64,000 nucleotides of DNA, from positions 434,001 to 498,000 of the forward strand of contig CBDBON010000003.1 in the NCBI GenBank assembly GCA_965208395.1, written 5' to 3'. Origin of the DNA: CBDBON01 sp965208395 (lineage in GTDB: Bacteria; Chloroflexota; Dehalococcoidia; Lucifugimonadales; CBDBON01). Below are positions 1 to 8,673 of this stretch, in pieces. The translations under genes were made by a program, and so were the position numbers. The notes under the pieces were generated by a model. That model made no database searches. It saw only the letters and a list, made by a program, of their open reading frames with translations, and was not told where the DNA came from. Numbering within the stretch: the first letter of the stretch is position 1; the number at the start of each line of letters is the position of its first letter.

Positions 1-216
1 GTTCACGAGGTAGCTGGCGTGCAGGAAGGTAGGGCCTATGCCCGTCTCCTCCTCCTTGGCCTTGAATCCCTCGATCTCCTTGTCGGTGGGCTGACGGAAC
101 CTCCATGCCCTTGGCGACGAGGCGAAAATCTGGATCGTCTCCGCGCCGATCCCAAGCGCGCGGTCGATCGCTTTTGGGAGCCCTCCGGATGCCGAAACGT
201 GGGCGCCTAGCTTCAT
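1..216 (-). CDS. nfo: Endonuclease IV (AP endonuclease), N-terminal part, cut by window edge
   Basis: Only the first 72 residues lie in the window; the gene continues past position 1. The protein starts MKLGAHVSASGG and continues with ETIQIFASSPRAW, the N-terminal strand and first loop of the endonuclease IV TIM barrel. The family cuts DNA 5' of abasic sites in base excision repair using three metal ions. The metal ligands lie mostly beyond the visible part, so activity cannot be judged. The ATG is preceded by an AAGGAG ribosome site 8 nt upstream, which fixes the start. It is divergent from the alcohol dehydrogenase at 351. Confidence 0.9.
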   Translation of the reverse strand, partial: MKLGAHVSASGGLPKAIDRALGIGAETIQIFASSPRAWRFRQPTDKEIEGFKAKEEETGIGPTFLHASYLVN

Positions 217-303
217 GTGAGCCACTCCTTGTATCTAGAGATCACGGCTGCCGTCCCTGTTACCATCCGGGCAGCGCGGGGGATATATGGCCTACTCTTC
301 CGT

Positions 304-333
304 GTTGCCCAACAATACCGGCTAACCTATAAT
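304..333 (+). promoter_or_regulatory. Sigma-70-type promoter for the alcohol dehydrogenase
   Basis: A TTGCCC -35 (304-309) and a perfect TATAAT -10 (328-333) are separated by 18 bp. The TTG start codon at 351 follows 17 nt after the -10, so the leader would be only about 10 nt and lacks a clear ribosome site. Confidence 0.5.
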
Positions 334-350
334 CGCCGCAAGGTCTCCAT

Positions 351-1388
351 TTGAAAGCTCTGGTCATCGACAGACCCGGCGACCCGCCCTCAATGGCCGT
401 CAGAGAGGTCGAGACGCCCTCGCCGGGGCCCGGCGAGGCACTGGTCGAAGTGGCGGCCTGCGGCCTGTGCCACCACGACGTTTCCGTGATGAGCGGGATC
501 CTCCGCAGGGGCATCGAGCCGAACGTCATCCTAGGACACGAGATAAGCGGCCGGGTCGTGGACATCGGAAGCTCGGTCACGACACTCTCGGTCGGCGATC
601 GGGTGGTATCCACGCTCACGACCTTCTGCTCCCGCTGTGGCCGCTGTAGCGCCGGATACGACTACCGATGTGTCGATAGCCGTGGGGTGGGACACTCGGT
701 TGACGGCGGGTTCGCACAGTTCGTCTGCCTCCCGGCAGCCTCGCTGGCGCCGGTCCCGGACAGTATCGAGCCAGAAGCCGCCGCCCTGCTCGCCTGTCCG
801 ACCGGGGTAGCCCTGCGCGGGCTACGAGACGTTGCGGCCGTTCGGCCCGGTGAGACGGTCGCGGTAGTAGGGGCAGGAGGTGGGCTGGGAGCTCATTGCC
901 TGCTCGTGGCGGCCCATCTGCAAGCGAGGGTGATCGCGGTGACGACCTCGCCCTTCAAGGCCGATCGTCTGGAGGCGCTCGGCGTCGGCGACGTCATGGT
1001 CGCCGACGGAATAGACGTCTCGGACCTGGTTCTCGCTCTCACCCAGGACAGAGGCGCAGACGTGGTGGTCAACCCCGTGGGTTCGGCCCTGTTCGACTCC
1101 TGCGTGAGAAGCCTGGCTCAATTCGGCCGGATGTTGCTGCTCGGTGAGGTCGGGCCGACCACCAGCGACGTCAGGCTGCCTGAGCTCCTGTTCAGAGACG
1201 CCAGCGTACTAAGCTCGACCGGCGCAGGACGCCGTCATGTCGTGGCAGCAACCGAGATGGTGCAAGCGGGACATGTGAGGCCGGTGGCGTCGATGCGGAT
1301 GGACCTGGAAGATGCCGCCGAGGCGTACCGACTCGTGCGCAGCCGGGAGAGCTTCGGACGGATCGTCCTCATACCCCCGCCGCCCTGA
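351..1388 (+). CDS. Zinc-binding alcohol dehydrogenase-like oxidoreductase (MDR family)
   Basis: A 345-residue medium-chain dehydrogenase/reductase. The catalytic zinc site is visible as C40 in GLCHHD, the GHE motif at 62-64 and C149. A structural zinc lobe has C93, C96, C99 and C107. A GAGGGLG nucleotide-binding turn lies at 174-180, so an NAD(P)-dependent alcohol or enoyl reductase is expected. The substrate cannot be told from sequence. The chosen start is a TTG that gives the normal family N-terminus (MKALVIDRPG); the next in-frame ATG, 14 codons later, would cut into the first strand. It stands alone, convergent with secF. Confidence 0.85.
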   Translation: MKALVIDRPGDPPSMAVREVETPSPGPGEALVEVAACGLCHHDVSVMSGILRRGIEPNVILGHEISGRVVDIGSSVTTLSVGDRVVSTLTTFCSRCGRCSAGYDYRCVDSRGVGHSVDGGFAQFVCLPAASLAPVPDSIEPEAAALLACPTGVALRGLRDVAAVRPGETVAVVGAGGGLGAHCLLVAAHLQARVIAVTTSPFKADRLEALGVGDVMVADGIDVSDLVLALTQDRGADVVVNPVGSALFDSCVRSLAQFGRMLLLGEVGPTTSDVRLPELLFRDASVLSSTGAGRRHVVAATEMVQAGHVRPVASMRMDLEDAAEAYRLVRSRESFGRIVLIPPPP

Positions 1389-1400
1389 TCGCTTCGCTCT

Positions 1401-2321
1401 CTACGCAGCGCTCCGGAAGGTCATGCGCCGCCACACGCGGCCGAAGTCTCCGGACTCCCAGGCGACCAGCACCTGACTGGCGATTCCGATCGAGCTGTAC
1501 GTTCCGGCGACCACGCCGACGACCAGGACGAGCAGGAACGTCCGGATCGTCGAACCACCGAACAGCAGAAGCGCAAGAAGCGTGAACAGGAGAGTCAGGC
1601 TGGTGTTCAGCGACCTACCCATCGTCTCCGATATGCTCAGATTGACCACCTCGTTGAAGTCTCTATTCGGATAGAGGAGGACATTCTCGCGTACCTTGTC
1701 GAACACCACGATGGTGTCGTTCACGCTATAGCCGATAACGGTAACGATAGCGAAGAGGAAGAAGGTGTTCACCTCTATGTCTAGCAGCTCGCCCAAAATG
1801 GCGAACACTCCGATCACGATGACCGTGTCGTGTACGAGCGCCGCTATGGCCGCCGTACCATATCTGAACGGGCTGGGCACGTTCCTGAAGGCCCACCATA
1901 TGTATATGAAGATTAGCACCGCTGCGGCGAGCACTGCCCAGAGCGCGTTGGTGACGGTCTCGCTTGCGACGACCGGCGACACGAGATCAGCGGACAGCAC
2001 CTCCACGCCGTCGGGAGACAGGTTGGCCTGCAGGATGTCGATGAGCTCTTGCCTTTCTGGGTCGCTCAGCTCGGGCGTCCGAATGAAGAAGGAGTCGTCT
2101 CCAAGCTGTTGAATCGTGGCGTCGGTATACCCGATCTCTTCCACCTGTAGCCTGAGCGCCTCCTGCTCCACCCTCTGAGCGAACTGGAGGTTGAGGGTCG
2201 TGCCTCCGGTGAAGTCGATGCCCGTCTTCAGCCCCGGAGCCAGGACAAAAAAGACAACTCCAGGCACTATTGCGACCAGCGATACCAGGAAGAACCATCC
2301 CCTCTTTCGAGCGAAGTCCAC
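1401..2321 (-). CDS. secF: Protein translocase subunit SecF
   Basis: A 306-residue membrane protein of the SecDF complex, which uses the proton gradient to help pull proteins through SecYEG. The first membrane segment is at about 9-28, followed by TGIDFTGGTTL, the conserved P1-domain entry, an extracytoplasmic domain to about residue 125, then five membrane segments. VIGYSVNDTIVVFDKVREN is the conserved fourth-segment signature with the Asp involved in proton use. The start is GTG, 3 bp after the secD stop, so the two are co-translated. The order cca-secD-secF is downstream of def. Confidence 0.96.
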   Translation of the reverse strand: MDFARKRGWFFLVSLVAIVPGVVFFVLAPGLKTGIDFTGGTTLNLQFAQRVEQEALRLQVEEIGYTDATIQQLGDDSFFIRTPELSDPERQELIDILQANLSPDGVEVLSADLVSPVVASETVTNALWAVLAAAVLIFIYIWWAFRNVPSPFRYGTAAIAALVHDTVIVIGVFAILGELLDIEVNTFFLFAIVTVIGYSVNDTIVVFDKVRENVLLYPNRDFNEVVNLSISETMGRSLNTSLTLLFTLLALLLFGGSTIRTFLLVLVVGVVAGTYSSIGIASQVLVAWESGDFGRVWRRMTFRSAA

Positions 2322-2324
2322 GGT

Positions 2325-4178
2325 CTACCCCCTTCCGCCCTCAGCTCTTGGCTCGCGGGACGCCCGGACCTCGCCGACCGGCAGGAACAGCCCCAGGCGC
2401 CGGGAAGCTCCGGTGCTAGCCATCACGCGGAGCAGTGTCCTGCTTACCGTTATGGCGGAGAACATGCTCCACGCGACCCCTATGGCCAGCGTGACCGCAA
2501 AGCCCTGCAGCACCGTCTCTCCAAGCTGTTCGGAGAACCAGAACAACACTCCACAGGTGATGAGCGTCGACACGTTGCCGTCTCGGATCGCAGGCCACGC
2601 CCTGTTGAAACCGATGTTTATCGCCGACAGCAGCGTTCTGCCGCCGCGCAGCTCATCTTTCATACGCTCGAAGATCAGAATATTGGCGTCGACCGCCATG
2701 CCGATCGACAGTATCAATGCGGCCACGCCTGAGAGGTTGAGCGTCGTGAAGCTGCCTGGGAGAATCTTCAGGGTTGCCAACACCAATGCAGCATAGATGA
2801 ACAGCGCTGTCGCCGCGATAGTGCCGGGCAGCCTGTAGTACAACACCATGAACGTGAGCACCAACGCCAGCCCCACGATGCCGGCGATCAAGCTCTTCCG
2901 TAGAGAGTCGGCCCCCAGGATCGCGTCAACGTTCCTCTCCCTGATCAACTCGATAGGAAGCGGTAGGCGCCCCGACTCCAGAAGTAGGGCCAGGTCTCTA
3001 ACACGCTCGATGGTGAAATCGCCCTCGATGGTCGCCGTGCCAGCGGTTATCACGCCGGTCACCCTGGGTGAGATGAGCTGCTCATCATCCAGGAAGATCG
3101 CTATCTCATCGCTATCGCTCCCAGCGATCTGCCCGGTGAGCTCTCCGAATATCCGCGTGCCTCGGTCTTTGAATACGACCGTCACGATTGGCTGTTGAGA
3201 GACTGAGTGGGTCCCTGGGTAGGCCACGGCGAGGTCGTCTCCCGTCAGTCCGATGTCCTCGTCGACAAAGCCCTGCAACTCGACGAACTCGATCTGCGGA
3301 TCGTCTCCCAGCATCTCGGCGGCCTGCTGCACAGTGGGGGGCTCGCCGGTTCCAGGATTGAACGGGAAGGCGAAGCGTGTGGTTGTCCCAATTCGCTGGA
3401 TCTGTATTCCAAGCAGTGCCGTCCGGTAATTCGTCTCGCCCGTAATAGACACCTCCAGGGTGCTGGGAGGAGGCGGCCTGCTCGAGCCGACCTCCTGGGT
3501 GATCGACAGACTTGCGACCAACCGGTCAACGATCTCAGCAAACGTCTCCGCAGCGGACTCTGTGAACTCGACCATGATCACAGGAGGACCGTCGGCTTCT
3601 TCGGTCGCACCGGTCTCCTCCTCCGATCCGGTACTCTCCTCGGTACCGGCAGTGGGCGTCGCTTCCTCCTCCGGCTCCGTCACCTCTTCGGCTTCGTCCT
3701 CGGTAGGGAACGGTCCAGCCGTTACCCTGACGATGTCATCGTCTCCTATCTCATCTAGATCCCTCGGGACACCGAGACGCCTGTGCTTGAACTCGAGCTG
3801 CGCGGTTTCGCCAATGATGCTCTTTGCTCTCTCCGGGTCTTCGACACCGGGCATCTGGATGAGAAGCCTGTTTTCGCCGAGAATCTGGATGATCGGCTCA
3901 CCGAGTCCGGCGGCCGCCACCCTCCGTTCGATCGAGCGCTTCAGAGCATCCATCTCCTTGCCGTCGCCAGCAGGCTGAAAGGGCTCTTTCGTCACTGGAT
4001 CGAGAGCCTGGTAGACAAGATGACTGCCCCCCTGCAGCTCGAGTCCGAGACTCAAGCCCAGAATCGTGTCCCCCCCTCTTTGAAAGTTGCCGATCTCTAT
4101 CTTCTGTACTCCCAGTGTTGCCACGGAGACTAGGACAAGGATGGCAATAGTGATCAGTGTCCTGGCATGCCTACGCAA
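2325..4178 (-). CDS. secD: Protein translocase subunit SecD
   Basis: A 617-residue partner of SecF. The N-terminal membrane helix (about 8-24) is followed by the D1 motif GLSLGLELQGGSHLVYQ (41-57), a large extracytoplasmic domain and a C-terminal six-helix bundle including SIGMAVDANILIFERMKDE. An acidic, Thr/Ser/Glu-rich low-complexity insert at about 158-198 interrupts the first periplasmic domain and is not part of the core fold; it may be a flexible linker. The start is TTG and overlaps the end of the upstream cca gene by 8 bp, indicating translational coupling. Confidence 0.96.
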   Translation of the reverse strand: MRRHARTLITIAILVLVSVATLGVQKIEIGNFQRGGDTILGLSLGLELQGGSHLVYQALDPVTKEPFQPAGDGKEMDALKRSIERRVAAAGLGEPIIQILGENRLLIQMPGVEDPERAKSIIGETAQLEFKHRRLGVPRDLDEIGDDDIVRVTAGPFPTEDEAEEVTEPEEEATPTAGTEESTGSEEETGATEEADGPPVIMVEFTESAAETFAEIVDRLVASLSITQEVGSSRPPPPSTLEVSITGETNYRTALLGIQIQRIGTTTRFAFPFNPGTGEPPTVQQAAEMLGDDPQIEFVELQGFVDEDIGLTGDDLAVAYPGTHSVSQQPIVTVVFKDRGTRIFGELTGQIAGSDSDEIAIFLDDEQLISPRVTGVITAGTATIEGDFTIERVRDLALLLESGRLPLPIELIRERNVDAILGADSLRKSLIAGIVGLALVLTFMVLYYRLPGTIAATALFIYAALVLATLKILPGSFTTLNLSGVAALILSIGMAVDANILIFERMKDELRGGRTLLSAINIGFNRAWPAIRDGNVSTLITCGVLFWFSEQLGETVLQGFAVTLAIGVAWSMFSAITVSRTLLRVMASTGASRRLGLFLPVGEVRASREPRAEGGRG

Positions 4179-5646
4179 GGGGTCCTCCCGACTCCAGTCT
4201 CGATCTCACCAACTCTACCGCCTCCTCGTGCGTGTCGATGTCCCCATTCGCTTGCGCCTCTTGGACAACGTTCAGGAGGATACCGATTCTTGGGCCGGGA
4301 CTCAAGGAGAAGGCATTCATCAGATCGTGTCCGTTCAACAGTCTGGGCATAGCGTCGGGCGCGCTGCGCTCACGTCCCTCTCCGAGAATGTGCGATACGA
4401 CGCGGCACTGTTGGTCCCACTCATCCATCTCGATACCAGGGCCTCTGGCGGCCAGGTGGTCGGCGAGACTGAGGTAGAGGGTGTCGACCGCCGCGTCCCC
4501 CAAGTCGCGATAGTAGCGAAAGACCGCCCGTCCGGACGGGAGCTCTCCCGCTGGAGCCATCTGAGCGGGCCGCAGATGATGTCTTACCATCTTCCGTACT
4601 AGCTCGATGGGCTGACCGCCAAGACGGAGCCGCCTCAACACCCCTACGGCGATATCCGATCCCTCTTCCGAGTGTCCCAGGAAGCGTATCCTACCAGACG
4701 GCTCCACACTCTTCGTCACCGGTTTCGCAACGTCGTGGAGCAGCGCAGCCAGCTTCAAGATCGTCTTCCGGGTCTGGCCGTCGCCGACGGGCTGCGTGAA
4801 GTAGGACTCCATCCCCTCGAAACGGGGCGTCAACTCCCCGACGAACGTCGGCGTCTGGCAGTGGTCGTGTCCCAGTACTGCATCCACCCGACCAGCCGCC
4901 TCAATGAGATGATCAAACACATCCCAGTGATGCTCCTTCGGCTGCACGACTCCTCTCGCAGCCTCCAACTCTGGAATCACACGGCATAGCAGATCTAGTC
5001 TATCCAACACGCGCAGCGAGCGGCTCGTCCGGTCTTCGGCGAGTATGTCAAGCAGCTCATCCCTTACACGCTCTGACGCGACTCCTCCTATCAGGTGCGA
5101 GTCGGTGTTGATTCGGGCTTCGGTCTCGCGGTCGATCTCGAAGTCAAGCTGAGCCGCCAATCTAGGCGCGCGCATCAGCCTTGCAGGGTCGTCCCGGAAT
5201 GTAGACGTGGATGCCTGCCTTATAGTGCGAGCTTCCAGATCGGCAAGTCCGCCCAGCGGGTCGATGAGATATCCACGAGGGTTAGCCACAGCGTCGCGTG
5301 AGATCGGCAGAGCCATGGCATCCACCGTGAAGTCCCGCATCGCAAGGTCCTGGCCGATTGTCCCTCTCATGCGGTTGACGTCGACGTGGGAGATTCCCCA
5401 TGCGGACGGAAACATCAAGCGCACGATCTCCCGGTCCTGATCCATCCAGACGGCATGGCCACCCATCGCCCGTTCCAAGTCCTGACAGGCTTCCAGGGAG
5501 TCGGTCGCAATGTCCACGTCATCGGTCCGGGTCACCGGAGCGGAGCTCGAAAGCAAGTCCCTCACCACGCCACCGACGAGATAAGCCTCCGTGTCACGGG
5601 AGGCAAAGATGTCACATATCTGTTCCACAACCGTCTGTACCGGCAT
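4171..5646 (-). CDS. cca: CCA-adding tRNA nucleotidyltransferase / poly(A) polymerase family, with HD domain
   Basis: A 491-residue class II nucleotidyltransferase. YLVGGVVRDLL (about 22-32) and the metal-binding DVD in TDDVDIATD (about 41-49) form the head-domain active site. The RNA-binding neck follows, and LLHDVAKP marks an HD phosphohydrolase-type domain. It adds or repairs the 3' CCA of tRNA. The frame stays open upstream to 5748, but the residues before the chosen ATG (MPVQTVVEQI) are low in similarity to the family. Because closely related A-adding and CC-adding enzymes exist, full CCA activity is an inference. It overlaps secD by 8 bp. Confidence 0.85.
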   Translation of the reverse strand: MPVQTVVEQICDIFASRDTEAYLVGGVVRDLLSSSAPVTRTDDVDIATDSLEACQDLERAMGGHAVWMDQDREIVRLMFPSAWGISHVDVNRMRGTIGQDLAMRDFTVDAMALPISRDAVANPRGYLIDPLGGLADLEARTIRQASTSTFRDDPARLMRAPRLAAQLDFEIDRETEARINTDSHLIGGVASERVRDELLDILAEDRTSRSLRVLDRLDLLCRVIPELEAARGVVQPKEHHWDVFDHLIEAAGRVDAVLGHDHCQTPTFVGELTPRFEGMESYFTQPVGDGQTRKTILKLAALLHDVAKPVTKSVEPSGRIRFLGHSEEGSDIAVGVLRRLRLGGQPIELVRKMVRHHLRPAQMAPAGELPSGRAVFRYYRDLGDAAVDTLYLSLADHLAARGPGIEMDEWDQQCRVVSHILGEGRERSAPDAMPRLLNGHDLMNAFSLSPGPRIGILLNVVQEAQANGDIDTHEEAVELVRSRLESGGPLA

Positions 5647-5761
5647 GATGGTGGAGGACGAAATGAGTGAGGCTGGGCCCGTGGAACTGGACACTATTGA
5701 GAAGGACTGGCCGCGAGTGTGACAGGACTCCGAACGGTTGCCACCCAAGTGGGTATGGGGA

Positions 5762-6340
5762 TCAACTGACCGTCAGCGAGGCCGGAGCCTCTTCTCTGTC
5801 CCTGGCAACCACAGATGCTTCTTCGGCTTGATTGCGGTCATCCGATGTGCCATCTTCGGAATCGGGCTCCGTAGGCACCTGTATCAGCTGCTGGTGGTCT
5901 TTGAGGTGATCGCTGTAAAGAATCCCGTTGAGATGATCCACCTCGTGTTCCAGAACCTGGGCCAGCAGCTCTTCGGCGCGCAGCTTGACCGTCTGCGAGG
6001 TGTGGTCCATCGCCCGAAAGCGGATCCAGACCGACCTCATAATCAGCCCCTTGTATCCCGGGATGCTTAGACATCCCTCTTCTACCTCTCGCTCCCCCTC
6101 TCTTCGCACGATCTCCGGATTAATGTAGATTCTGGCCTCCTCTTCATCAGGAAGCTGTACCACTATCATCCTCTTCAGGACTCCGACCTGATTCGCTGCC
6201 AGACCAACGCCGCGAGCCTCTCGCATCGTATCGACCATGTCGTAGGCAAGGCGTAGAGTCGAGGAGTCGATGGTACGGACCCTCTTGGCCCGTTGCCGGA
6301 GGACAGGATTCGGTATCTCGAGTATGGGGAGAACGGGCAC
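5762..6340 (-). CDS. def: Peptide deformylase
   Basis: A 192-residue metalloenzyme that removes the N-formyl group from nascent proteins. All three family motifs are present: GVGLAANQ (44-51), EGCLS with metal-ligand C90, and HEVDH (132-136) with two His ligands and the catalytic Glu. Beyond about residue 155 is an acidic, probably disordered tail (SEDGTSDDRNQAEE) not needed for activity. It is first in a minus-strand run that continues with cca, secD and secF after a 115-bp gap. Confidence 0.96.
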   Translation of the reverse strand: MPVLPILEIPNPVLRQRAKRVRTIDSSTLRLAYDMVDTMREARGVGLAANQVGVLKRMIVVQLPDEEEARIYINPEIVRREGEREVEEGCLSIPGYKGLIMRSVWIRFRAMDHTSQTVKLRAEELLAQVLEHEVDHLNGILYSDHLKDHQQLIQVPTEPDSEDGTSDDRNQAEEASVVARDREEAPASLTVS

Positions 6341-6394
6341 GCTAGCCTCTTGGACGCGGACCGGCCTATACTGTAGTCAACCCGGTCGACTGTA

Positions 6395-6400
6395 ATTATA
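6395..6400 (-). promoter_or_regulatory. Possible -10 box for def
   Basis: A perfect TATAAT on the minus strand, about 54 nt before the def start. No good -35 is visible at 16-18 bp, so the assignment is tentative. Confidence 0.3.
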
Positions 6401-6436
6401 GCGTTCGACCAGACATCCTGTATAGGTAACTCGGCT

Positions 6437-7327
6437 TTGCGACTGCTCGTAACCGGCTCCACCGGCCTCATAGGCGCCAGTCTGGTCAGAGCTCTAGAGA
6501 CCCGAGGCGACGTAGCGGTGCGCCTCGTCAGACGGCCTCCAGCGGCTTCCAGTGAGCACCGATGGGACCCCGAGCGAGGAGAGCTGGACCCGGCATCACT
6601 GGACGGGGTACAGGCCATCGTACACCTGGCAGGCGAAAGCGTGGCACAGGGAAGGTGGACCAGCCGCAAGAAGGCCCGTATCCTTGGCAGCCGCGTGAGC
6701 GGTACGCGTATTCTGGCGGAGGCTGTGGCCGACATGGGCCGCGACACCCCTGCACTGGTATGCGCCTCGGCTACAGGTTACTACGGCGACCGGGGAAACG
6801 ATCTTCTTTCAGAAGAGGAACCGCCGGGAAACGACTTCCTTGCCGACGCCACTCGCCGGTGGGAGGCATCCTGCCAGCCGGCCGTGAACGCCGGCGCCCG
6901 CGTCGTCAACCTTCGACTGGGAGTCGTCCTCAGCCGCACCGGAGGCGCACTTCCCAGAATGCTCCTGCCGTTTCGCCTGGGGCTCGGTGGCCGTCTTGGA
7001 AGCGGGCGTCAGTATATCTCCTGGATAACTCTGGATGACACTATCCGGGCGATAGTCCACTCCATCGATACCACCGTTATCGAGGGTCCGCTCAACGTCG
7101 CGGCGCCCGGCTCGGTTACCAACGGGGAGCTCACCGCCGCGCTCGGTCGTGCGCTGTCCCGTCCGGCACTACTACCGGTGCCCGCATTCGCGCTGAGGAC
7201 TGTACTGGGAGAGATGGCCGATACACTCCTGGCCAGCACCCGACTGGACGTATCGAAGCTCAGAAGATCGGGATTCGAGTTCAGGCACCCCACTATCGAC
7301 AAGGCGCTTTCAGCCGTACTCTCCTGA
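6437..7327 (+). CDS. TIGR01777-family NAD(P)-dependent epimerase/SDR
   Basis: A 296-residue extended short-chain dehydrogenase. The N-terminus RLLVTGSTGLIG carries the GxxGxxG dinucleotide-binding turn. ASATGYYGDRG holds the YfcH/TIGR01777 active-site region, and ISWITLDDTI is the usual later motif. Members are close to nucleoside-diphosphate-sugar epimerases, but the substrate is unknown; in plants the relative GC1/SulA is plastidial. The start is TTG; no earlier or later start gives the Rossmann strand at its normal position. It is divergent from def. Confidence 0.85.
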   Translation: MRLLVTGSTGLIGASLVRALETRGDVAVRLVRRPPAASSEHRWDPERGELDPASLDGVQAIVHLAGESVAQGRWTSRKKARILGSRVSGTRILAEAVADMGRDTPALVCASATGYYGDRGNDLLSEEEPPGNDFLADATRRWEASCQPAVNAGARVVNLRLGVVLSRTGGALPRMLLPFRLGLGGRLGSGRQYISWITLDDTIRAIVHSIDTTVIEGPLNVAAPGSVTNGELTAALGRALSRPALLPVPAFALRTVLGEMADTLLASTRLDVSKLRRSGFEFRHPTIDKALSAVLS

Positions 7328-7355
7328 GCCTGTCCAAGCCGTTCGACAGGCTCAG
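7324..7355. repeat. 11-bp perfect palindrome with 10-nt loop at the epimerase stop
   Basis: Arms CTGAGCCTGTC (7324-7334) and GACAGGCTCAG (7345-7355) pair perfectly and include the epimerase stop codon. There is no T-tract after either arm, so it is not a classic intrinsic terminator. Similar GACAGGCTC palindromes are scattered in many bacterial genomes as intergenic repeats; here only this copy was noticed. Confidence 0.6.
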
Positions 7356-7374
7356 CGGCCTACCGTTCCGTCCC

Positions 7375-7423
7375 TTTACAGTGTCTTAACACAACTCTAA
7401 TCGTCGGTTAACTCCGCTTACCC
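7375..7423 (+). promoter_or_regulatory. PHO-box array upstream of pstS
   Basis: Hexamers TTTACA (7375), TTAACA (7386), CTAATC (7397, weak), TTAACT (7408) and TTACCC (7418) are spaced at 11, 11, 11 and 10 bp. This matches the direct-repeat TTAACA-type binding sites of PhoB/PhoP regulators, which bind as tandem dimers on one DNA face. The array lies 66 bp before pstS, whose neighbours encode the PhoB-PhoR pair. A -10-like TACCGT follows at about 7436. Confidence 0.75.
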
Positions 7424-7488
7424 TCCAGCCTGGGCTACCGTGGTCTGAACTGGAAAATCTCAAGAGTCCAGGAGGGTACGAATATCAG

Positions 7489-8478
7489 ATGAAAACGGTT
7501 GAACAAGGCAAGCGGATTCGTCGCCTCGCCACATTGGTGGTGGTCGCAGCGTCAGTGCTCGGAGCGCTGCCGATCGCGGCATGTGGAGAAGACAAAAAAG
7601 AGGCAAGCACAACGACCACCCAACCGGCAGCCACGACGGCGCCGGAGCTTTCAGGCACATTTGAGATCGACGGCTCCAGCACCGTCTTCCCCGTCACCGA
7701 AGCAGTCGCAGAGGAGTTCAACAAGGTCCATTCCAATGTCCGGGTCAATGTCGGCGTCTCCGGCACCGGCGGTGGTTTCAAGAGGTTTACCGTCGGCGAC
7801 ACCGTCATCAGCAACGCCTCTCGACCCATCAAGGACTCGGAAGCACAAGCTGCAGCTGACAACGGCATCGAGTATCTCGAACTGCGCGTCGCCGCCGACG
7901 GCCTCTCCGTCATAGTCAACCCCAACAACGACTTCGTCGACTGCCTCACCGTCGAGGCTCTCGGCAACATCTGGAAGCCCGACAGCACCGTCAAGACTTG
8001 GCAAGACGTCAATCCCGCATGGCCCGACGACGATATCAGGCTCTACGGTCCCGGCACCGACTCGGGCACCTTCGACTATTTCACAGAGGAGATCGTCGGC
8101 GAGGCACGGGCCAGCCGCTCCGACTATCTCGCAAGCGAGGACGACAACTTCCTCGTCCAGGGCATCTACGGTGATCGCAACTCTCTCGGCTACTTTGGCT
8201 ACGCCTACTACTCCGAGAACTCCGACAAGCTCAAGCTCGTCGCCATCGACGACGGCGCCGGATGCATCGCACCGACTCCTGAGACGATCGAGGACGGAAA
8301 CTACACCCCGCTATCCCGACCTGTGTTCATCTACGTCAACAAGGCCGCCCTCGACAGGCCGGAGGTCAAGGCTTTCGTGGAGTTCTACATGGAGAACGCC
8401 GCGGAGCTGGCGACCGAGGTAGGATACGTCAAGCTGAGCGAGTCCGAGTACGCAGCCAACCTCGGGATGGTCAGGTAG
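7489..8478 (+). CDS. pstS: Phosphate-binding lipoprotein PstS
   Basis: A 329-residue periplasmic-type binding protein that captures phosphate for the PstCAB importer. A basic N-region and hydrophobic core lead to lipobox IAAC, so C32 is the predicted lipidated residue. A Thr/Pro/Ala linker follows. Phosphate-contact motifs are DGSSTVFPVT (61-70), SGTGGGF (91-97) and GPGTDSGTFDYF. The ATG is preceded by AGGAGG about 13 nt upstream. It is separated from pstC by phoB-phoR, an unusual insertion of the two-component pair into the pst cluster. A PHO-box array precedes it. Confidence 0.96.
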   Translation: MKTVEQGKRIRRLATLVVVAASVLGALPIAACGEDKKEASTTTTQPAATTAPELSGTFEIDGSSTVFPVTEAVAEEFNKVHSNVRVNVGVSGTGGGFKRFTVGDTVISNASRPIKDSEAQAAADNGIEYLELRVAADGLSVIVNPNNDFVDCLTVEALGNIWKPDSTVKTWQDVNPAWPDDDIRLYGPGTDSGTFDYFTEEIVGEARASRSDYLASEDDNFLVQGIYGDRNSLGYFGYAYYSENSDKLKLVAIDDGAGCIAPTPETIEDGNYTPLSRPVFIYVNKAALDRPEVKAFVEFYMENAAELATEVGYVKLSESEYAANLGMVR

Positions 8479-8523
8479 TCTTAGCCTGACTCCCCCCCAC
8501 ACATCTGAGGCGCCTTAGTTGAC

Positions 8524-8570
8524 GCGGACGGCCCGGCTGGGATCACCCTCCCGCAGCCGGGCCCGTCCGC
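8524..8570. terminator. Long GC-rich hairpin between pstS and phoB
   Basis: Arms at 8524-8539 and 8554-8570 pair over about 16 bp with a single bulged G, leaving a 14-nt loop. No T-run follows, so it is more likely a partial terminator or 3'-end stabiliser that lets pstS be made in excess over downstream genes. Confidence 0.55.
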
Positions 8571-8637
8571 GGTGCCGAGGTTCTCAGGGTCCTCCTTCTT
8601 GTAAGGACAAGCGCAATCCCAAGCGACCCTCCCGATG

Positions 8638-8643
8638 TATAAT
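8638..8643 (+). promoter_or_regulatory. -10 box for phoB
   Basis: A perfect TATAAT sits 30 nt before the chosen phoB GTG. The ATG at 8635 would overlap this box, which argues against that longer start. The -35 region is weak, as expected for an activator-dependent promoter. Confidence 0.4.
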
Positions 8644-8673
8644 CGACGTGATCACAACAGCGTGGAGTCCAGT

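Noticed and set aside
19..332. Plus-strand frames at the left edge
   Set aside because: They are antisense to the endonuclease IV start or lie in the divergent promoter region.
8635..8673. ATG 8635 as the phoB start
   Set aside because: It overlaps a perfect -10 box, adds 13 residues not seen in the family, and GTG 8674 has a good ribosome site.
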